From the NCBI RefSeq assembly GCF_009828055.1, contig NZ_WTYB01000001.1, positions 26,001-90,000 of the forward strand: a stretch of DNA of 64,000 nucleotides. The letters are read 5' to 3'. Shown here in pieces: positions 1 through 8,857 of this stretch (the first letter of the stretch is position 1; every line of letters begins with the position of its first letter). The notes under the pieces were generated by a model. That model made no database searches. It saw nothing but the letters and a program-made list of their open reading frames with translations, and was not told the origin of the DNA. Source of the DNA: Erythrobacter ramosus. Its GTDB lineage: Bacteria; Pseudomonadota; Alphaproteobacteria; Sphingomonadales; Sphingomonadaceae. The translations under genes and the position numbers were made by a program.

Positions 1-2
1 TC

Positions 3-320
3 GACGACGAGGAAGACTACGCGGACGAAGACGAAGGTGCCGATTACGCAGCCCTCGCCCCCGCCCCGCAGCCTGAGCCTGTGATTGTTGCACCGGCCCC
101 GCGGCCGCGCGCTGTGCGCAGTGCGCGCGTGCCGGCCGCGCAGGCTGGCCGCCGTGCTGCCTTCACGCTTCGGCTCGATGCTGATCGTCACCTCAAGCTG
201 CGCCTTGCTGCCACCATGCAAGGTGTAAGCGCACAGGCGCTCGTGACCGAAGCGCTCGACCGGCTGCTGGCCGAATATGACGAGCTCGATGTCATCGCCA
301 ACCATATGAAACGCCACTGA
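3..320 (+). CDS. Hypothetical protein, C-terminal part (runs off window start)
   Basis: The reading frame is open from the first full codon of the window, so the 5' end is missing. The visible part starts with an acidic, then Ala/Pro-rich linker and ends with a compact segment of about 50 residues (from AAFTLRLDADRHLKLRLAAT to the stop) that resembles a ribbon-helix-helix fold: a short basic strand followed by two helices. A DNA-binding or oligomerisation role would be inference. A GTG at 81 could act as an internal start, but the upstream frame reads as plausible acidic linker. It lies 47 bp upstream of the TPR/SPOR gene. Confidence 0.55.
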   Translation, partial: DDEEDYADEDEGADYAALAPAPQPEPVIVAPAPRPRAVRSARVPAAQAGRRAAFTLRLDADRHLKLRLAATMQGVSAQALVTEALDRLLAEYDELDVIANHMKRH

Positions 321-367
321 TCGTCAACTTTTCAAATTGACCTGAACCAACCGGATTTACGGGGGAA

Positions 368-1741
368 ATGACAATGGACCGCAGCTTCAAGACCGGCAGC
401 CGCTCCAAGCCGTATCGGGCGCCGCGCCTCGCGATCGCCATCACCACCGCTATCGCAGGCCTGACGCTGGCCGGCATGGCCGCCAATGCCGCGCCGGGCG
501 CGCAGGTTTCCTTCAGCAAGGCGCAGACCGCGCTGAGCAAGGGCCAGGTCAACAAGGCGATCACCTACGCCGAAGCTGCGGTCAGTGCCGATCCGCGCAA
601 TCCCGGCTATCGTGCGCTGCTGGGCGCTGCCTATCTTGAAGCCGGCCGGTTCCAATCGGCTGCGACCAGCTTCGGCGACGCGCTCGACCTCGGTGACGAG
701 AACCCGCGCACGGTCCTGAGCTTCGCGCTCGCCAAGATCGCGATGGGCGATTCGGGCGCAGCCGTCAGCGTGCTCGACGAATATGCGCGGGCGATTGATC
801 CGACCGACCTCGGCCTGGCGTTGGCACTGGCCGGTCAGCCGGAACGCGGGATGCATGTGCTGGTGAACGCGGTGCGCTCGGCCGAGCAGACCACGCCCAA
901 GCTGCGCCAGAACCTCGCCTACACCTATGCGCTGGCGGGCAATTGGCGCGCGGCACGGGTGATGGCGGCCGAAGATGTGCCGGGCGATCAGCTGGAAGCT
1001 CGTCTATCGCAATGGGCATCGATGTCCGCGCCCGAGATGTTCCAGCAGCGCATCGCTGCCCTGCTTGATGTGACCCCGCGCGCCGACAGCGGCCAACCGC
1101 AGCAATTGGCACTCGCCAACTTCCCGGGCCAGGAAATGCTGGCCGCCGCATCGGCAGAGGGCGCAGCGACAGACCTTGCGATGGGTGAACCTGCGCCGAT
1201 GACAATTGCCTACGTCGCACCGGCGCCGACCCCTGTTGCGCAGCCCGCACCGAGCACCACCTTCGCGCAGGCCTTTGCCGCGTCCGAACCTTCGAGCTCG
1301 GGCATCCGCTACGTGTCGAACCCGGTGGTGCAGGAACTGCCAATGCGCGCAGCACCTGCCGCATCGCGCGTCGCCGCAGTATCGCCGCAGCGCCGCATGG
1401 CCCCCGCGGCCGCTCCGGCTCCCGTTGCCAGCGACAAGGCTGCCGCCACGCACCTCGTCCAGCTCGGATCGTACAGCAGCAAGCTTGAAGCCGAGCGCGG
1501 CTGGAACGTGCTGAAGGCGAAGTTCCCGCAGCTCAAGGATCACAAGCCGGTCATCACCGAAGCGGTGGTCAACGGCCGCAACTTCTGGCGCGTTGCCGCC
1601 GCTGGCTTTGGCCCGAAAAGCGCGCAGTCGATGTGCGGCACGGTCAAATCATCCGGTCGCGGCTGCTTTGCTTACGCCGCGTCGGCGCCGCCTGCCGGTG
1701 CCGTGAAGCGCGACGTGCAGATGGCCTCGCGCAGCCGCTGA
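368..1741 (+). CDS. TPR and SPOR domain protein, exported or membrane-anchored
   Basis: The 457-residue protein has a basic N-terminus followed by a hydrophobic stretch (about residues 21-42) that fits a signal peptide or anchor. Tetratricopeptide-like helices cover about residues 50-140, and an Ala/Pro-rich low-complexity linker follows. A C-terminal SPOR domain (about 361-438, starting THLVQLGSYSSK) is clear. SPOR domains bind denuded septal peptidoglycan, so a periplasmic cell-division or envelope role is likely. The ATG at 368 follows a GGGGGAA ribosome-binding site; a second in-frame ATG lies two codons later. A strong terminator follows the stop. Confidence 0.85.
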   Translation: MTMDRSFKTGSRSKPYRAPRLAIAITTAIAGLTLAGMAANAAPGAQVSFSKAQTALSKGQVNKAITYAEAAVSADPRNPGYRALLGAAYLEAGRFQSAATSFGDALDLGDENPRTVLSFALAKIAMGDSGAAVSVLDEYARAIDPTDLGLALALAGQPERGMHVLVNAVRSAEQTTPKLRQNLAYTYALAGNWRAARVMAAEDVPGDQLEARLSQWASMSAPEMFQQRIAALLDVTPRADSGQPQQLALANFPGQEMLAAASAEGAATDLAMGEPAPMTIAYVAPAPTPVAQPAPSTTFAQAFAASEPSSSGIRYVSNPVVQELPMRAAPAASRVAAVSPQRRMAPAAAPAPVASDKAAATHLVQLGSYSSKLEAERGWNVLKAKFPQLKDHKPVITEAVVNGRNFWRVAAAGFGPKSAQSMCGTVKSSGRGCFAYAASAPPAGAVKRDVQMASRSR

Positions 1742-1775
1742 AATTCCCTGCCTTGGCAGGAATGAGCAAGCCTCG

Positions 1776-1812
1776 CTCCCGGATAGCGTTCGCGCTGTCC
1801 GGGAGTTTTCTT
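1776..1812 (+). terminator. Rho-independent terminator
   Basis: Perfect 8-bp arms CTCCCGGA and TCCGGGAG enclose a short, partly paired loop and are followed by TTTTCTT. It lies 35 bp after the TPR/SPOR stop codon. Its T-tract runs up to the stop of the convergent pyrC' gene, so it may limit read-through from both sides. Confidence 0.85.
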
Positions 1813-3046
1813 ATGCGGACAGGCTGACCCCGCCCTTCCACAGACCGAGCACCCGCCCCTGCGCGCCCTGCCGGTCGAACGGGGTGTTGTCGGCAGTCGC
1901 TTCCATCTTGCGACGGTCGATAATCCATGGCGCGTCGGTGTCGATAAGGGCGAGGTCGGCTTCCAGCCCTACCGTCAGCGCGCCGGCCGGAACGCCGAGC
2001 AATCGCGCAGGATTGCGGGCGAGGCAATCGAAAGCGCGGGCCGTATCGATAACCTCGTCACGCACCAACCCCAGCACCATCGCGAGCAGCGTCTCGGCCC
2101 CGGCCATGCCCGGCGCGGCATCGGCGAAGGGCAGGCGCTTGTCTTCCGGCCCGCGCGGATCATGACCGCTGGCGATCACGTCCACGGTGCCGTCACCAAT
2201 CGCTGCGAGTGCCGCCTGCCGGTCCGCCTCGGCGCGCAAGGGCGGCGAAATGCGGGTGAAGGTGCGGAAATCGGCGGTCGCGAGGTCCGAGAGCATGAAA
2301 TGGGCCGGGGTGATCCCGCAGGTGACAGGCAGGCCCCGCGCCTTGGCCTCGCGCACCAGATCGAACCCGCGTGCGGTGGTGACCTGCCGGATATGAAGGC
2401 GCGCACCCGCCAGTTCAGCGAGCGCAATATCGCGGGCAATGGCGAGCGCTTCGGCTTCGGCAGGCGCGGCTGGCAGGCCCAGCCGGGTGGCGATTTCGCC
2501 CGCGGTCGCCGCAGCCTCTCCGGTCAGCCCGCCATCCTCGGCATGCGTGACGACCACCAGATCCAGCATCGCAGCATATTGCAGCAACCGCAGCATCACG
2601 CCCGAATCGGCAATCCAGCGCCGTCCGGTCGCAATACCCCGTGCGCCAGCGTCCTGCATCAGCGCGATTTCAGCGAGCTCCCGCCCTTCCAACCCGCGCG
2701 TGGCAGCGGCGAGCGGATGAACCCAGAGATCCGGCTTGCCGCTCTTGGCGATGAAATTGACCCGGCTCGGCAGATCGAGCGGCGGTGATTGATCGGGCAT
2801 CAGCGCCGCACGCGTGATCCCGCCGAAATGGAACGCAGGCTTGTCGACTGCGAACACGCCCAAGTCGATGATGCCGGGCGCTAGCAGTTTGCCGCGCGCG
2901 TTGATGACCTCGTCACCGTCCTCGGCTGCGACATCCGCTCCGAGTGCAGCGATCAACCCGTCCACGCAGCGCAGCGCGCCCGCAGTGACGCCGCCAGGGG
3001 TCATCAATTGCGCATTGGTGATGGTGAGCGGGCGCGCCTGCTTCAT
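1811..3046 (-). CDS. pyrC': Non-catalytic dihydroorotase-like subunit (PyrC')
   Basis: This 411-residue amidohydrolase-fold protein aligns with class I dihydroorotases along its length, but the metal site is gone. The HxH motif expected after the GIID strand reads LGV (about residues 62-64). The later ligand-His region reads LHIRQVTT, and the aspartate motif TDHAP reads SGHDP. It is therefore most like the inactive PyrC' partners that support assembly of class A aspartate transcarbamoylase, as known in Pseudomonas. The ATG at 3046 overlaps the pyrB stop (ATGA), which indicates translational coupling. The longer upstream reading has no support because it lies inside pyrB. Active dihydroorotase must be encoded elsewhere. 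Confidence 0.85.
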   Translation of the reverse strand: MKQARPLTITNAQLMTPGGVTAGALRCVDGLIAALGADVAAEDGDEVINARGKLLAPGIIDLGVFAVDKPAFHFGGITRAALMPDQSPPLDLPSRVNFIAKSGKPDLWVHPLAAATRGLEGRELAEIALMQDAGARGIATGRRWIADSGVMLRLLQYAAMLDLVVVTHAEDGGLTGEAAATAGEIATRLGLPAAPAEAEALAIARDIALAELAGARLHIRQVTTARGFDLVREAKARGLPVTCGITPAHFMLSDLATADFRTFTRISPPLRAEADRQAALAAIGDGTVDVIASGHDPRGPEDKRLPFADAAPGMAGAETLLAMVLGLVRDEVIDTARAFDCLARNPARLLGVPAGALTVGLEADLALIDTDAPWIIDRRKMEATADNTPFDRQGAQGRVLGLWKGGVSLSA

Positions 3047-4071
3047 GCCGCCCACCCTGCCACGCCACGCGCCTCGCGCGTCAAGATATCGAGGCACGCC
3101 ATGCGGATCGCGACGCCCATCTCGACCTGCCGGGTAATCAGCGAGCGGCCCTCCAGATCGGCGATCTCGCTGTCGATCTCGACCCCACGGTTCATCGGGC
3201 CGGGGTGCATCACCAGCGCGCCCGGCGCGGCGAGCGCCAGCCGCTTGGCAGTCAGCCCGTAGAGGTGACGATATTCGCGCGGGCTAGGGATGAACTGCCC
3301 GCTCATCCGCTCGGACTGGAGCCGCAGCATCATCACCACCTCAGCCCCTTCCAGAGCCGCATCGAACCGATGGAACACCTCCACGCCCATCGCCCCAATC
3401 CCGGTCGGCATCAAGGCAGGCGGCGCACAGACGCGAACATTCGCGCCCATTGCGGTGAGGCAAAGGATGTTCGAGCGCGCGACGCGGCTGTGCAGGATGT
3501 CACCGCAGATCACGATATTGAGCCCGGTGAAATCTTCGGCCCCCTCGCCCCGCTCGGCCAGCGCATGGCGCAGGGTCAGGGCGTCGAGCAGGCCTTGGGT
3601 CGGGTGTTCATGGCTGCCGTCGCCTGCGTTGAGCACCGGGCAATCGACCTTGTCCGCGATCAACCCCGTCGCACCGGACGAACCATGCCGGATCACGATC
3701 GCATCGGCGCGCATCGCGTTCAGCGTGATCGCGGTGTCGATCAGCGTCTCGCCCTTTTTCACCGAACTTTGCGCGGCGTGCATGTTGACCACGTCCGCTC
3801 CCAGCCGCTTGCCCGCAATCTCGAAGCTGAGCAGCGTGCGGGTGGAGTTTTCGAAGAAGGCGTTGATGATCGTCAGGCCCGCCAGCAGGTCCGTATGCTT
3901 GGTCCGCCGGCGGTTGAGCGCGACCCATTGTTCAGCCTGATCGAGCAGATAGAGAATCTCATGCCGCTGCAACTGGCCGATGCCAGTGAGGTCGCGATGC
4001 GGAAACGCCAACCGCCCGGCCGGAAAGCGGCCCTGTGCCGGTGAAGTCTCGCGTGCATCCATCAAGTCCAT
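3043..4071 (-). CDS. pyrB: Aspartate carbamoyltransferase catalytic subunit
   Basis: The enzyme condenses carbamoyl phosphate with aspartate to carbamoyl aspartate, the first committed step of pyrimidine synthesis. The 342-residue length fits the catalytic chain plus a short N-terminal extension. The carbamoyl-phosphate motif STRT is at residues 76-79 (in [10 protein letters not shown]), HGSSG follows, and the HPTQGLLDA motif is intact. The gene is translationally coupled to pyrC'. ATG codons at 4071 and 4062 are both possible starts. It is divergent from sppA, with about 107 bp between them. Confidence 0.95.
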   Translation of the reverse strand: MDLMDARETSPAQGRFPAGRLAFPHRDLTGIGQLQRHEILYLLDQAEQWVALNRRRTKHTDLLAGLTIINAFFENSTRTLLSFEIAGKRLGADVVNMHAAQSSVKKGETLIDTAITLNAMRADAIVIRHGSSGATGLIADKVDCPVLNAGDGSHEHPTQGLLDALTLRHALAERGEGAEDFTGLNIVICGDILHSRVARSNILCLTAMGANVRVCAPPALMPTGIGAMGVEVFHRFDAALEGAEVVMMLRLQSERMSGQFIPSPREYRHLYGLTAKRLALAAPGALVMHPGPMNRGVEIDSEIADLEGRSLITRQVEMGVAIRMACLDILTREARGVAGWAA

Positions 4072-4178
4072 GCCCCTAGTCGAGCCTCATCCGCTGCTCA
4101 ACCCATCGCGTAAGGTTTCCGATAGCAGTTACCGTGCAAAGCCCCTAGATCGACGGGGCAAGCTGAAGGAACGAATGC

Positions 4179-6071
4179 ATGAATTTTGTCGGCAAGGTCT
4201 GGAAGATCCTCGTGGGGATCAAGGACGGACTGGTGCTCCTGTTCATGCTGCTGTTCTTTGTGGCACTGTTCGCCATCCTTTCGGCCCGCCCCAACCCCGG
4301 TCAGGTGCGCGAAGGGGCGCTGCTGATCGATCTGGACGGCATCGTGGTCGAAGAAAAATCGGTGCTCGATCCGATCGAGACCCTGCTGTCAGGCACCGCC
4401 CCGGTCGGCGAATACCGCTCCCGCGACATTGTCCGCGCGCTCGATGCTGCTGCAAGCGATGACCGAATCAAGGCCGTGGTGTTCGATCTCACCACCTTCC
4501 TCGGCGGCGGGCAGGTGCACCTCAAGGACATCGGCGAGGCGATGGACCGGGTGCGCAAGGCGAAGAAGCCAGTGCTGACCTATGCGGTCGGCTATGCAGA
4601 TGATCACATGCTGCTGGCCGCCCATGCGAGCGAGGTGTGGCTCGACCCGCAGGGCTTGGCCGTCATCTCCGGGCCGGGCGGCAACCGGCTTTACTATGCG
4701 GGCCTGCTCGAAAAGCTCAGCGTCAATGCGAGGGTGTACCGCGTGGGTGCGTTCAAATCGGCGGTGGAGCCCTATTCGCGCAGTTCGATGTCGGACGAGG
4801 CGCGCCAAAACCTTGGCGGCCTGTACGGCGCGATGTGGGAGGAGTGGCAGGCAAATGTCACCAAGGCCCGTCCCAAGCTTGCACTGGCGCGGGTGACGAG
4901 CGATCCGATCGCCTGGATCCAGAGTTCGGGCGGTGATCTGGCGCAAGCAGCCATCTCCGCAGGGCTGGTCGACAAGCTTGGTGACCGCGTCCAGTTTGGC
5001 GCGCGGGTGGCGGAATTGGCGGGCAAGGACCCGTGGAGCGACCTGCCCGGCACCTACGCCTCGAGCGAACTTGGCGCCTACCTCGCCGATGCCGGAAAGG
5101 ATCGTTCGGGCAAAACGATCGGCGTGATCACCATCGCGGGCGAGATCGTTGATGGTGATGCCGGGCCGGGGATCGCCGGGGGCAGGCGGATCGCCGACCT
5201 GCTCGACGAGGCGCTCGACGATGATTTCGCCGCGCTGGTGGTGCGGGTCGATTCGCCCGGCGGCTCTGCTACCGCGGCCGAGGAAATCCGCCGCGCGATC
5301 CAGCGTCACCGCGACCGCAAGATTCCGGTCGCCGTATCCTTCGGCAATGTCGCGGCAAGCGGCGGCTACTGGGTCGCCACCTCAAGCGACCGGATCTTTG
5401 CCGAGCCCGATACCATCACGGGCTCAATCGGCGTCTTCGCCGTGGTGCCAACCTTTGAACAGGCCGCCGCCCGGCTTGGGGTCAACGCCGATGGCTATCG
5501 CACCACGCCGCTTTCGGGCCAGCCCGACTTCATCGGCGGATTCAGCCCGGAAATGGACACGCTGTTCCAGACCTCAATCAGCGGCACTTACAAGGACTTC
5601 ATCACCCTCGTCTCCAAGGCGCGGCGCATGCCGGTCGACCAGGTCGATAGCATTGCACAAGGTCAGGTGTGGGACGGCGGGACAGCGCGCCAGAAGGGTC
5701 TCGTGGACGAATTCGGCGGTATGGATGCTGCGCTCGGCTGGGCGGCGGCCAAGGCTGGTTTGAAGGACGGCGGATGGCACGCGGTCTATCTTGGTGAGCA
5801 GAGCGAGAATTACGATTCGCTGATCCGCCAGCTGGTTTCCAGCCAGGCCGCGCGCGCGCGCGCCGTGAACAGTGGCGATCTGTTCGCCATGGCAGCGGCG
5901 CGCAGCGAGAACCTCGGCGCACGGCTCGCACGCGATGCCGAACGCCTCCTGGGAACGCGCGGTGTTCAGGCATTTTGTGCCGAGTGTCCGCCAAGCTCTG
6001 CGCACCCGCCCTCCCCCGCCAAGCGGCCTGAGGGGATGCTGGCGCTGCTGGCGTGGCTGACAGGCGGCTAA
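4179..6071 (+). CDS. sppA: Signal peptide peptidase SppA, 67 kDa type
   Basis: SppA degrades cleaved signal peptides in the inner membrane. The 630-residue protein has one N-terminal membrane segment (about residues 15-35) and two tandem ClpP-like domains, the layout of the E. coli 67K form. The catalytic dyad is visible: Lys193 in VGAFKSAVEP of the first half and Ser394 in NVAASGGYW of the second. The ATG at 4179 follows a GAAGGA ribosome-binding site. The last 30 residues are Pro-rich and not typical of the family. Confidence 0.93.
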   Translation: MNFVGKVWKILVGIKDGLVLLFMLLFFVALFAILSARPNPGQVREGALLIDLDGIVVEEKSVLDPIETLLSGTAPVGEYRSRDIVRALDAAASDDRIKAVVFDLTTFLGGGQVHLKDIGEAMDRVRKAKKPVLTYAVGYADDHMLLAAHASEVWLDPQGLAVISGPGGNRLYYAGLLEKLSVNARVYRVGAFKSAVEPYSRSSMSDEARQNLGGLYGAMWEEWQANVTKARPKLALARVTSDPIAWIQSSGGDLAQAAISAGLVDKLGDRVQFGARVAELAGKDPWSDLPGTYASSELGAYLADAGKDRSGKTIGVITIAGEIVDGDAGPGIAGGRRIADLLDEALDDDFAALVVRVDSPGGSATAAEEIRRAIQRHRDRKIPVAVSFGNVAASGGYWVATSSDRIFAEPDTITGSIGVFAVVPTFEQAAARLGVNADGYRTTPLSGQPDFIGGFSPEMDTLFQTSISGTYKDFITLVSKARRMPVDQVDSIAQGQVWDGGTARQKGLVDEFGGMDAALGWAAAKAGLKDGGWHAVYLGEQSENYDSLIRQLVSSQAARARAVNSGDLFAMAAARSENLGARLARDAERLLGTRGVQAFCAECPPSSAHPPSPAKRPEGMLALLAWLTGG

Positions 6072-6171
6072 GCATCAGCGAAATCGCACCTTACCTAGCC
6101 GCGAGCGCTTGCCAAGCGCGCAAGGCCCGATTAAAGGCGCCCCCCTGTCCGGGTCGTATGGCCCCACGGGC

Positions 6172-6246
6172 GGGCGCGTAGCTCAGCGGTAGAGCACACC
6201 CTTCACACGGGTGGGGTCACAGGTTCAATCCCTGTCGCGCCCACCA
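6172..6246 (+). tRNA. tRNA-Val(CAC)
   Basis: A full cloverleaf is present with acceptor GGGCGCG paired to CGCGCCC, a D-loop with AGCGGTA, anticodon loop TTCACAC (anticodon CAC), T-loop TTCAATC and an encoded 3' CCA. The 75-nt gene reads GUG codons. Its 3' half is the integration site of the island that follows. Confidence 0.96.
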
Positions 6247-6249
6247 TTT
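6199..6249 (+). repeat. Left attachment repeat (attL) within tRNA-Val
   Basis: This 51-bp segment covers the anticodon arm to just past the CCA end of tRNA-Val. It is repeated at 8650-8700 with one mismatch (G6214 against T8665). Direct duplication of a tRNA 3' half is the usual footprint of integration by a tyrosine recombinase. Confidence 0.9.
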
Positions 6250-6382
6250 TTCCCTAGGTTTCAGAGTCTTTTAACTCTGTGGGTAAAGATGGTCCTTCGC
6301 TTCAGTGCGGAACAATGAGTGAAAATGCAGGCCAACGCGGCCCGAAACCGTACAATCCCCCTAACCGCAGACTCTCCCCCTG

Positions 6383-6532
6383 AAAGGCGTTCCGGGCGCG
6401 GATATCCTCACGACGATCAACCACCCGCGAAGGATCGCGCGGGTTCGCAATACATGCGGCAAGCCGCCCGCAGATCCTCATCATTCGCTCGACCTGCGAC
6501 AGCGCCAGCAGCATGCCGCCGTCCGAAGTGAG
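6383..6532 (-). pseudogene. IS1380-family transposase N-terminal remnant
   Basis: Reading the minus strand gives LTSDGGMLL, then a VERMMRICGRLAACI segment, then NPRDPSRVV. This pattern (TSDGG, hydrophobic run, ER, RLA, ACI, DPRDPxRV) is the conserved N-terminal part of IS1380-type DDE transposases. Similarity stops after about 50 residues: the expected catalytic core is absent, and the frame continues into unrelated sequence to a stop at 6302. It is a fragment left by an old insertion in the island. Confidence 0.65.
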
Positions 6533-6665
6533 CCTACTCCCACACCAAACGCAGCTGTGGCCCTCTTGCCGCGAACCGCTGGAAACGAAAATACGGGCGC
6601 GCTATCAGCGCTTCCGACAGGTATAGTCTGCGGAACTTTCTACGTTGTATTTAAAGGAGTTAGCT

Positions 6666-8186
6666 GTGACAAATCGTGACGGTTGGCCGGAGGCAACGAG
6701 CTACTTGCTGCTTCTGGCCGCTATCCCACCGCTTCTGCTTATTCCCCTCAATCACGATGTCGTCTGGCAACTTTGGATTGGCAGAGAGATGACCGCTGGC
6801 GCGCAGCTGTATGTAGATATTCTAGAGATAAATCCGCCACTTTGGTTTTGGATTGCGCAGTCCCTTAATGTATTGGCTGAGAGTATTAGAGCACCTGCAA
6901 CAGGCACGCTGATCATAGCATTTGGTTTAACTATTGGCATAAGCATCACACTCTTATCGCGTCTGATTTCTGATAAGCGAGCAATCCAACGATTTGCAGT
7001 CTATGCCGCAGTGCTGACGGCCACCATCGTCTTACCTCTCAATGATTTTGGCCAACGTGAGCACTTCGTCTTAATTGTCTCAATTCCGTATTGTGCATTG
7101 ATCGCTGCTCGTCTTGATGGAAAATCTCCTTCAAACAGACTAGCTTCTGCAATCGGACTCTTGGCTGCTCTAGGATTTGCATTGAAGCACTATTTTGTGC
7201 TGGTTCCGTTGGCGCTTGAGCTATTGCTCTTTCTTTCCAGACGCGCCGATTGGAGAGCCTTGCGCGCCGAAACTGTTGTGCTTGGAACATCTGCACTGAC
7301 ATATGCCGCCTGCATCTTCATTTTCGCGCCTGAATTCATCAAAACGATGGTGCCATTGGTGCGGCTCGCATACGACAGTTATAATGTGCAGTTCTCCGAA
7401 CAACTTCAGCATTCCTTCGTCGGCGTTTACCTTTTTGCTGGATTTGGATTTCTCGTTTACGGATGGCCAGCTTCCAAGCTCTCGCAAGCTTTGATTGTTG
7501 CATCCGTGATGTTTCTCGGCGCCTACTTTCTTCAGCAAAAAGGCTTCCGCTATCAGGCGCTCCCAGCGACCGGTCTAATGTTTCTTGGAATTGTAATGGA
7601 GATTATGGAAGCGCGGCTCCGATCATTTCGACAGCGTGCTGGGGCAAGCATGCTTTCATTAGCGCTTCTTTTTCCGATCGTCGTGGCGATTGCCAGCGGC
7701 ACATATTTCAACAGCAAACGTATCGAAGCTGAACTCGCCACTGAGGATCTCAGTTCGGGAGACGTGGTTCTGACACTGGGCGCAAATCCGAGTGACATTT
7801 GGCCCATGAATTACGAACGCGGGCTGGTCTGGCCATCCCGCCATTTTGCATTCTGGATGTTACCGACGTTTGCCAAAAGGACCTCGCCAGAACTAGAAGC
7901 TTTTGCCGATCGGGTTCGCCTTGATACTGCACACGACATCGCCTGCCTGCCTCCAGATCGCATTCTTGTGAGCTCAACATATGGCCGGAGTTGGGAGGGG
8001 GTACGTAGTTTCGATATTCTCGGCTTCTTCCGAGCGAATAAGGAATTTGAGGAGGTGTTCCGGCAGTATAGTATTGGACACCGCTACGGCCGGTTTCAAG
8101 GCTATGACCTAGTCGGCAAGATTGACAGGCCTGACAACTGCCGGCCCCGATCTCCTTCAGCTCAAGGCGACATTGGGGCGAGTTAA
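6666..8186 (+). CDS. Polytopic membrane protein, GT-C glycosyltransferase-like
   Basis: The 506-residue protein has roughly ten to twelve hydrophobic segments over residues 10-345, followed by a soluble C-terminal domain of about 150 residues. An early acidic/aromatic loop with HDVVWQLWIGREMTAG and then YVDILEINPP resembles the first periplasmic loop of GT-C enzymes (ArnT/PMT type), which transfer sugars from polyprenyl carriers. The donor and acceptor are unknown. GTG at 6666 is chosen because AAGGAG sits six bases upstream; a TTG reading at 6645 would overlap that site. Codon use is AT-richer than the flanking genes, in line with foreign origin. Confidence 0.7.
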   Translation: MTNRDGWPEATSYLLLLAAIPPLLLIPLNHDVVWQLWIGREMTAGAQLYVDILEINPPLWFWIAQSLNVLAESIRAPATGTLIIAFGLTIGISITLLSRLISDKRAIQRFAVYAAVLTATIVLPLNDFGQREHFVLIVSIPYCALIAARLDGKSPSNRLASAIGLLAALGFALKHYFVLVPLALELLLFLSRRADWRALRAETVVLGTSALTYAACIFIFAPEFIKTMVPLVRLAYDSYNVQFSEQLQHSFVGVYLFAGFGFLVYGWPASKLSQALIVASVMFLGAYFLQQKGFRYQALPATGLMFLGIVMEIMEARLRSFRQRAGASMLSLALLFPIVVAIASGTYFNSKRIEAELATEDLSSGDVVLTLGANPSDIWPMNYERGLVWPSRHFAFWMLPTFAKRTSPELEAFADRVRLDTAHDIACLPPDRILVSSTYGRSWEGVRSFDILGFFRANKEFEEVFRQYSIGHRYGRFQGYDLVGKIDRPDNCRPRSPSAQGDIGAS

Positions 8187-8198
8187 TAGCGGACGCTT

Positions 8199-8497
8199 TC
8201 AAGCGTCTGGATGCTGCGACGGGGCTTTGCCGTGGATGGTCGCTTGCGCGCGCTCGATCGCATCGGGGCTCAATTTGCCGCTTTCGTTCAACAGTGTGGA
8301 GGCTATCGCGCGGAAGCCGTGCGCGGTCATTTCATCGGTAGCGTAGCCCAGCCGCCGCAGACCGGCATTGATGATGTTTTCGCTCATCGGGCTGGTGCAG
8401 GTGCGCACGGATGGAAAGACGTAACCGATCGGCCCCGTCACTGCCTTGACTTGCCGGGACAGCTCTACAGTCTGCCGCGATAGGGGAACATGATGCG
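8199..8497 (-). pseudogene. Tyrosine recombinase (P4-type integrase) C-terminal remnant
   Basis: The minus-strand frame reads FPLSRQTVEL, then GPIGYVFPS, then a segment with MSENIINAGLRRLGY and TAHGFRAIASTLLNE. This is the catalytic-domain pattern of P4-type integrases, with HxxR present as HGFR. The expected following His/Trp block and nucleophilic Tyr are missing: after AIERA the frame diverges and stops at 8199. The frame is open upstream to about 8602 but lacks a start and the N-terminal domain. It points toward tRNA-Val, as integrases of such islands often do. Confidence 0.8.
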
Positions 8498-8649
8498 CCG
8501 GCCGGGCTGAAAGGTCTCCATGTCCATGATGCGTTCTAGCGCGAATGCAGTCAGGTTGGATATGATCAGGTACAAAGCTCGTACACTCGGCTTAGGCCTA
8601 CGCTATGATATTCTATCAAAATCATAATATTAACTTAGGCCACCAGCCC

Positions 8650-8700
8650 CCTTCACACGGGTGTGGTCACAGGTTCAATCCCTGTCGCGCCCACCATTTC
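8650..8700 (+). repeat. Right attachment repeat (attR), tRNA-Val 3' duplicate
   Basis: This is a copy of tRNA-Val bases 6199-6249 with one substitution, ending in the same CCACCATTT. The 5' half of the tRNA is absent, so it is not a functional tRNA gene. It marks the distal island boundary. Confidence 0.9.
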
Positions 8701-8857
8701 CTTCCCTTTGCGGCAGAGTGGAAATGGAATGACTGTGAACCGCCTTGGCCCGCTGCGCCTCCTACTTGCGTCATTCGCCCCTCCTGCCTTGACCGGGCAA
8801 CGGTGTTCGCGGCAAGGCTTGTCGCTCACGCCGTCGGGCGATCAAGCGAGGTTCTTC

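Larger units (their letters stand above)
6247..8700 (+). mobile_element. Decayed genomic island in tRNA-Val
   Basis: The 2.45-kb segment lies between tRNA-Val and a 51-bp direct repeat of its 3' half. It carries an IS1380-like transposase remnant, one intact membrane-protein gene and an integrase C-terminal remnant pointing back toward the tRNA. Base composition is visibly richer in A+T than the neighbouring genes. The island has lost a functional integrase, so it is probably fixed. The stretch 6247-6382 and most of 6533-6665 hold nothing else recognisable. Confidence 0.85.

Noticed and set aside
8640..8700. Second tRNA-Val gene
   Set aside because: Only the 3' half is present; the acceptor 5' strand and D-arm are missing, so it is an att duplicate.
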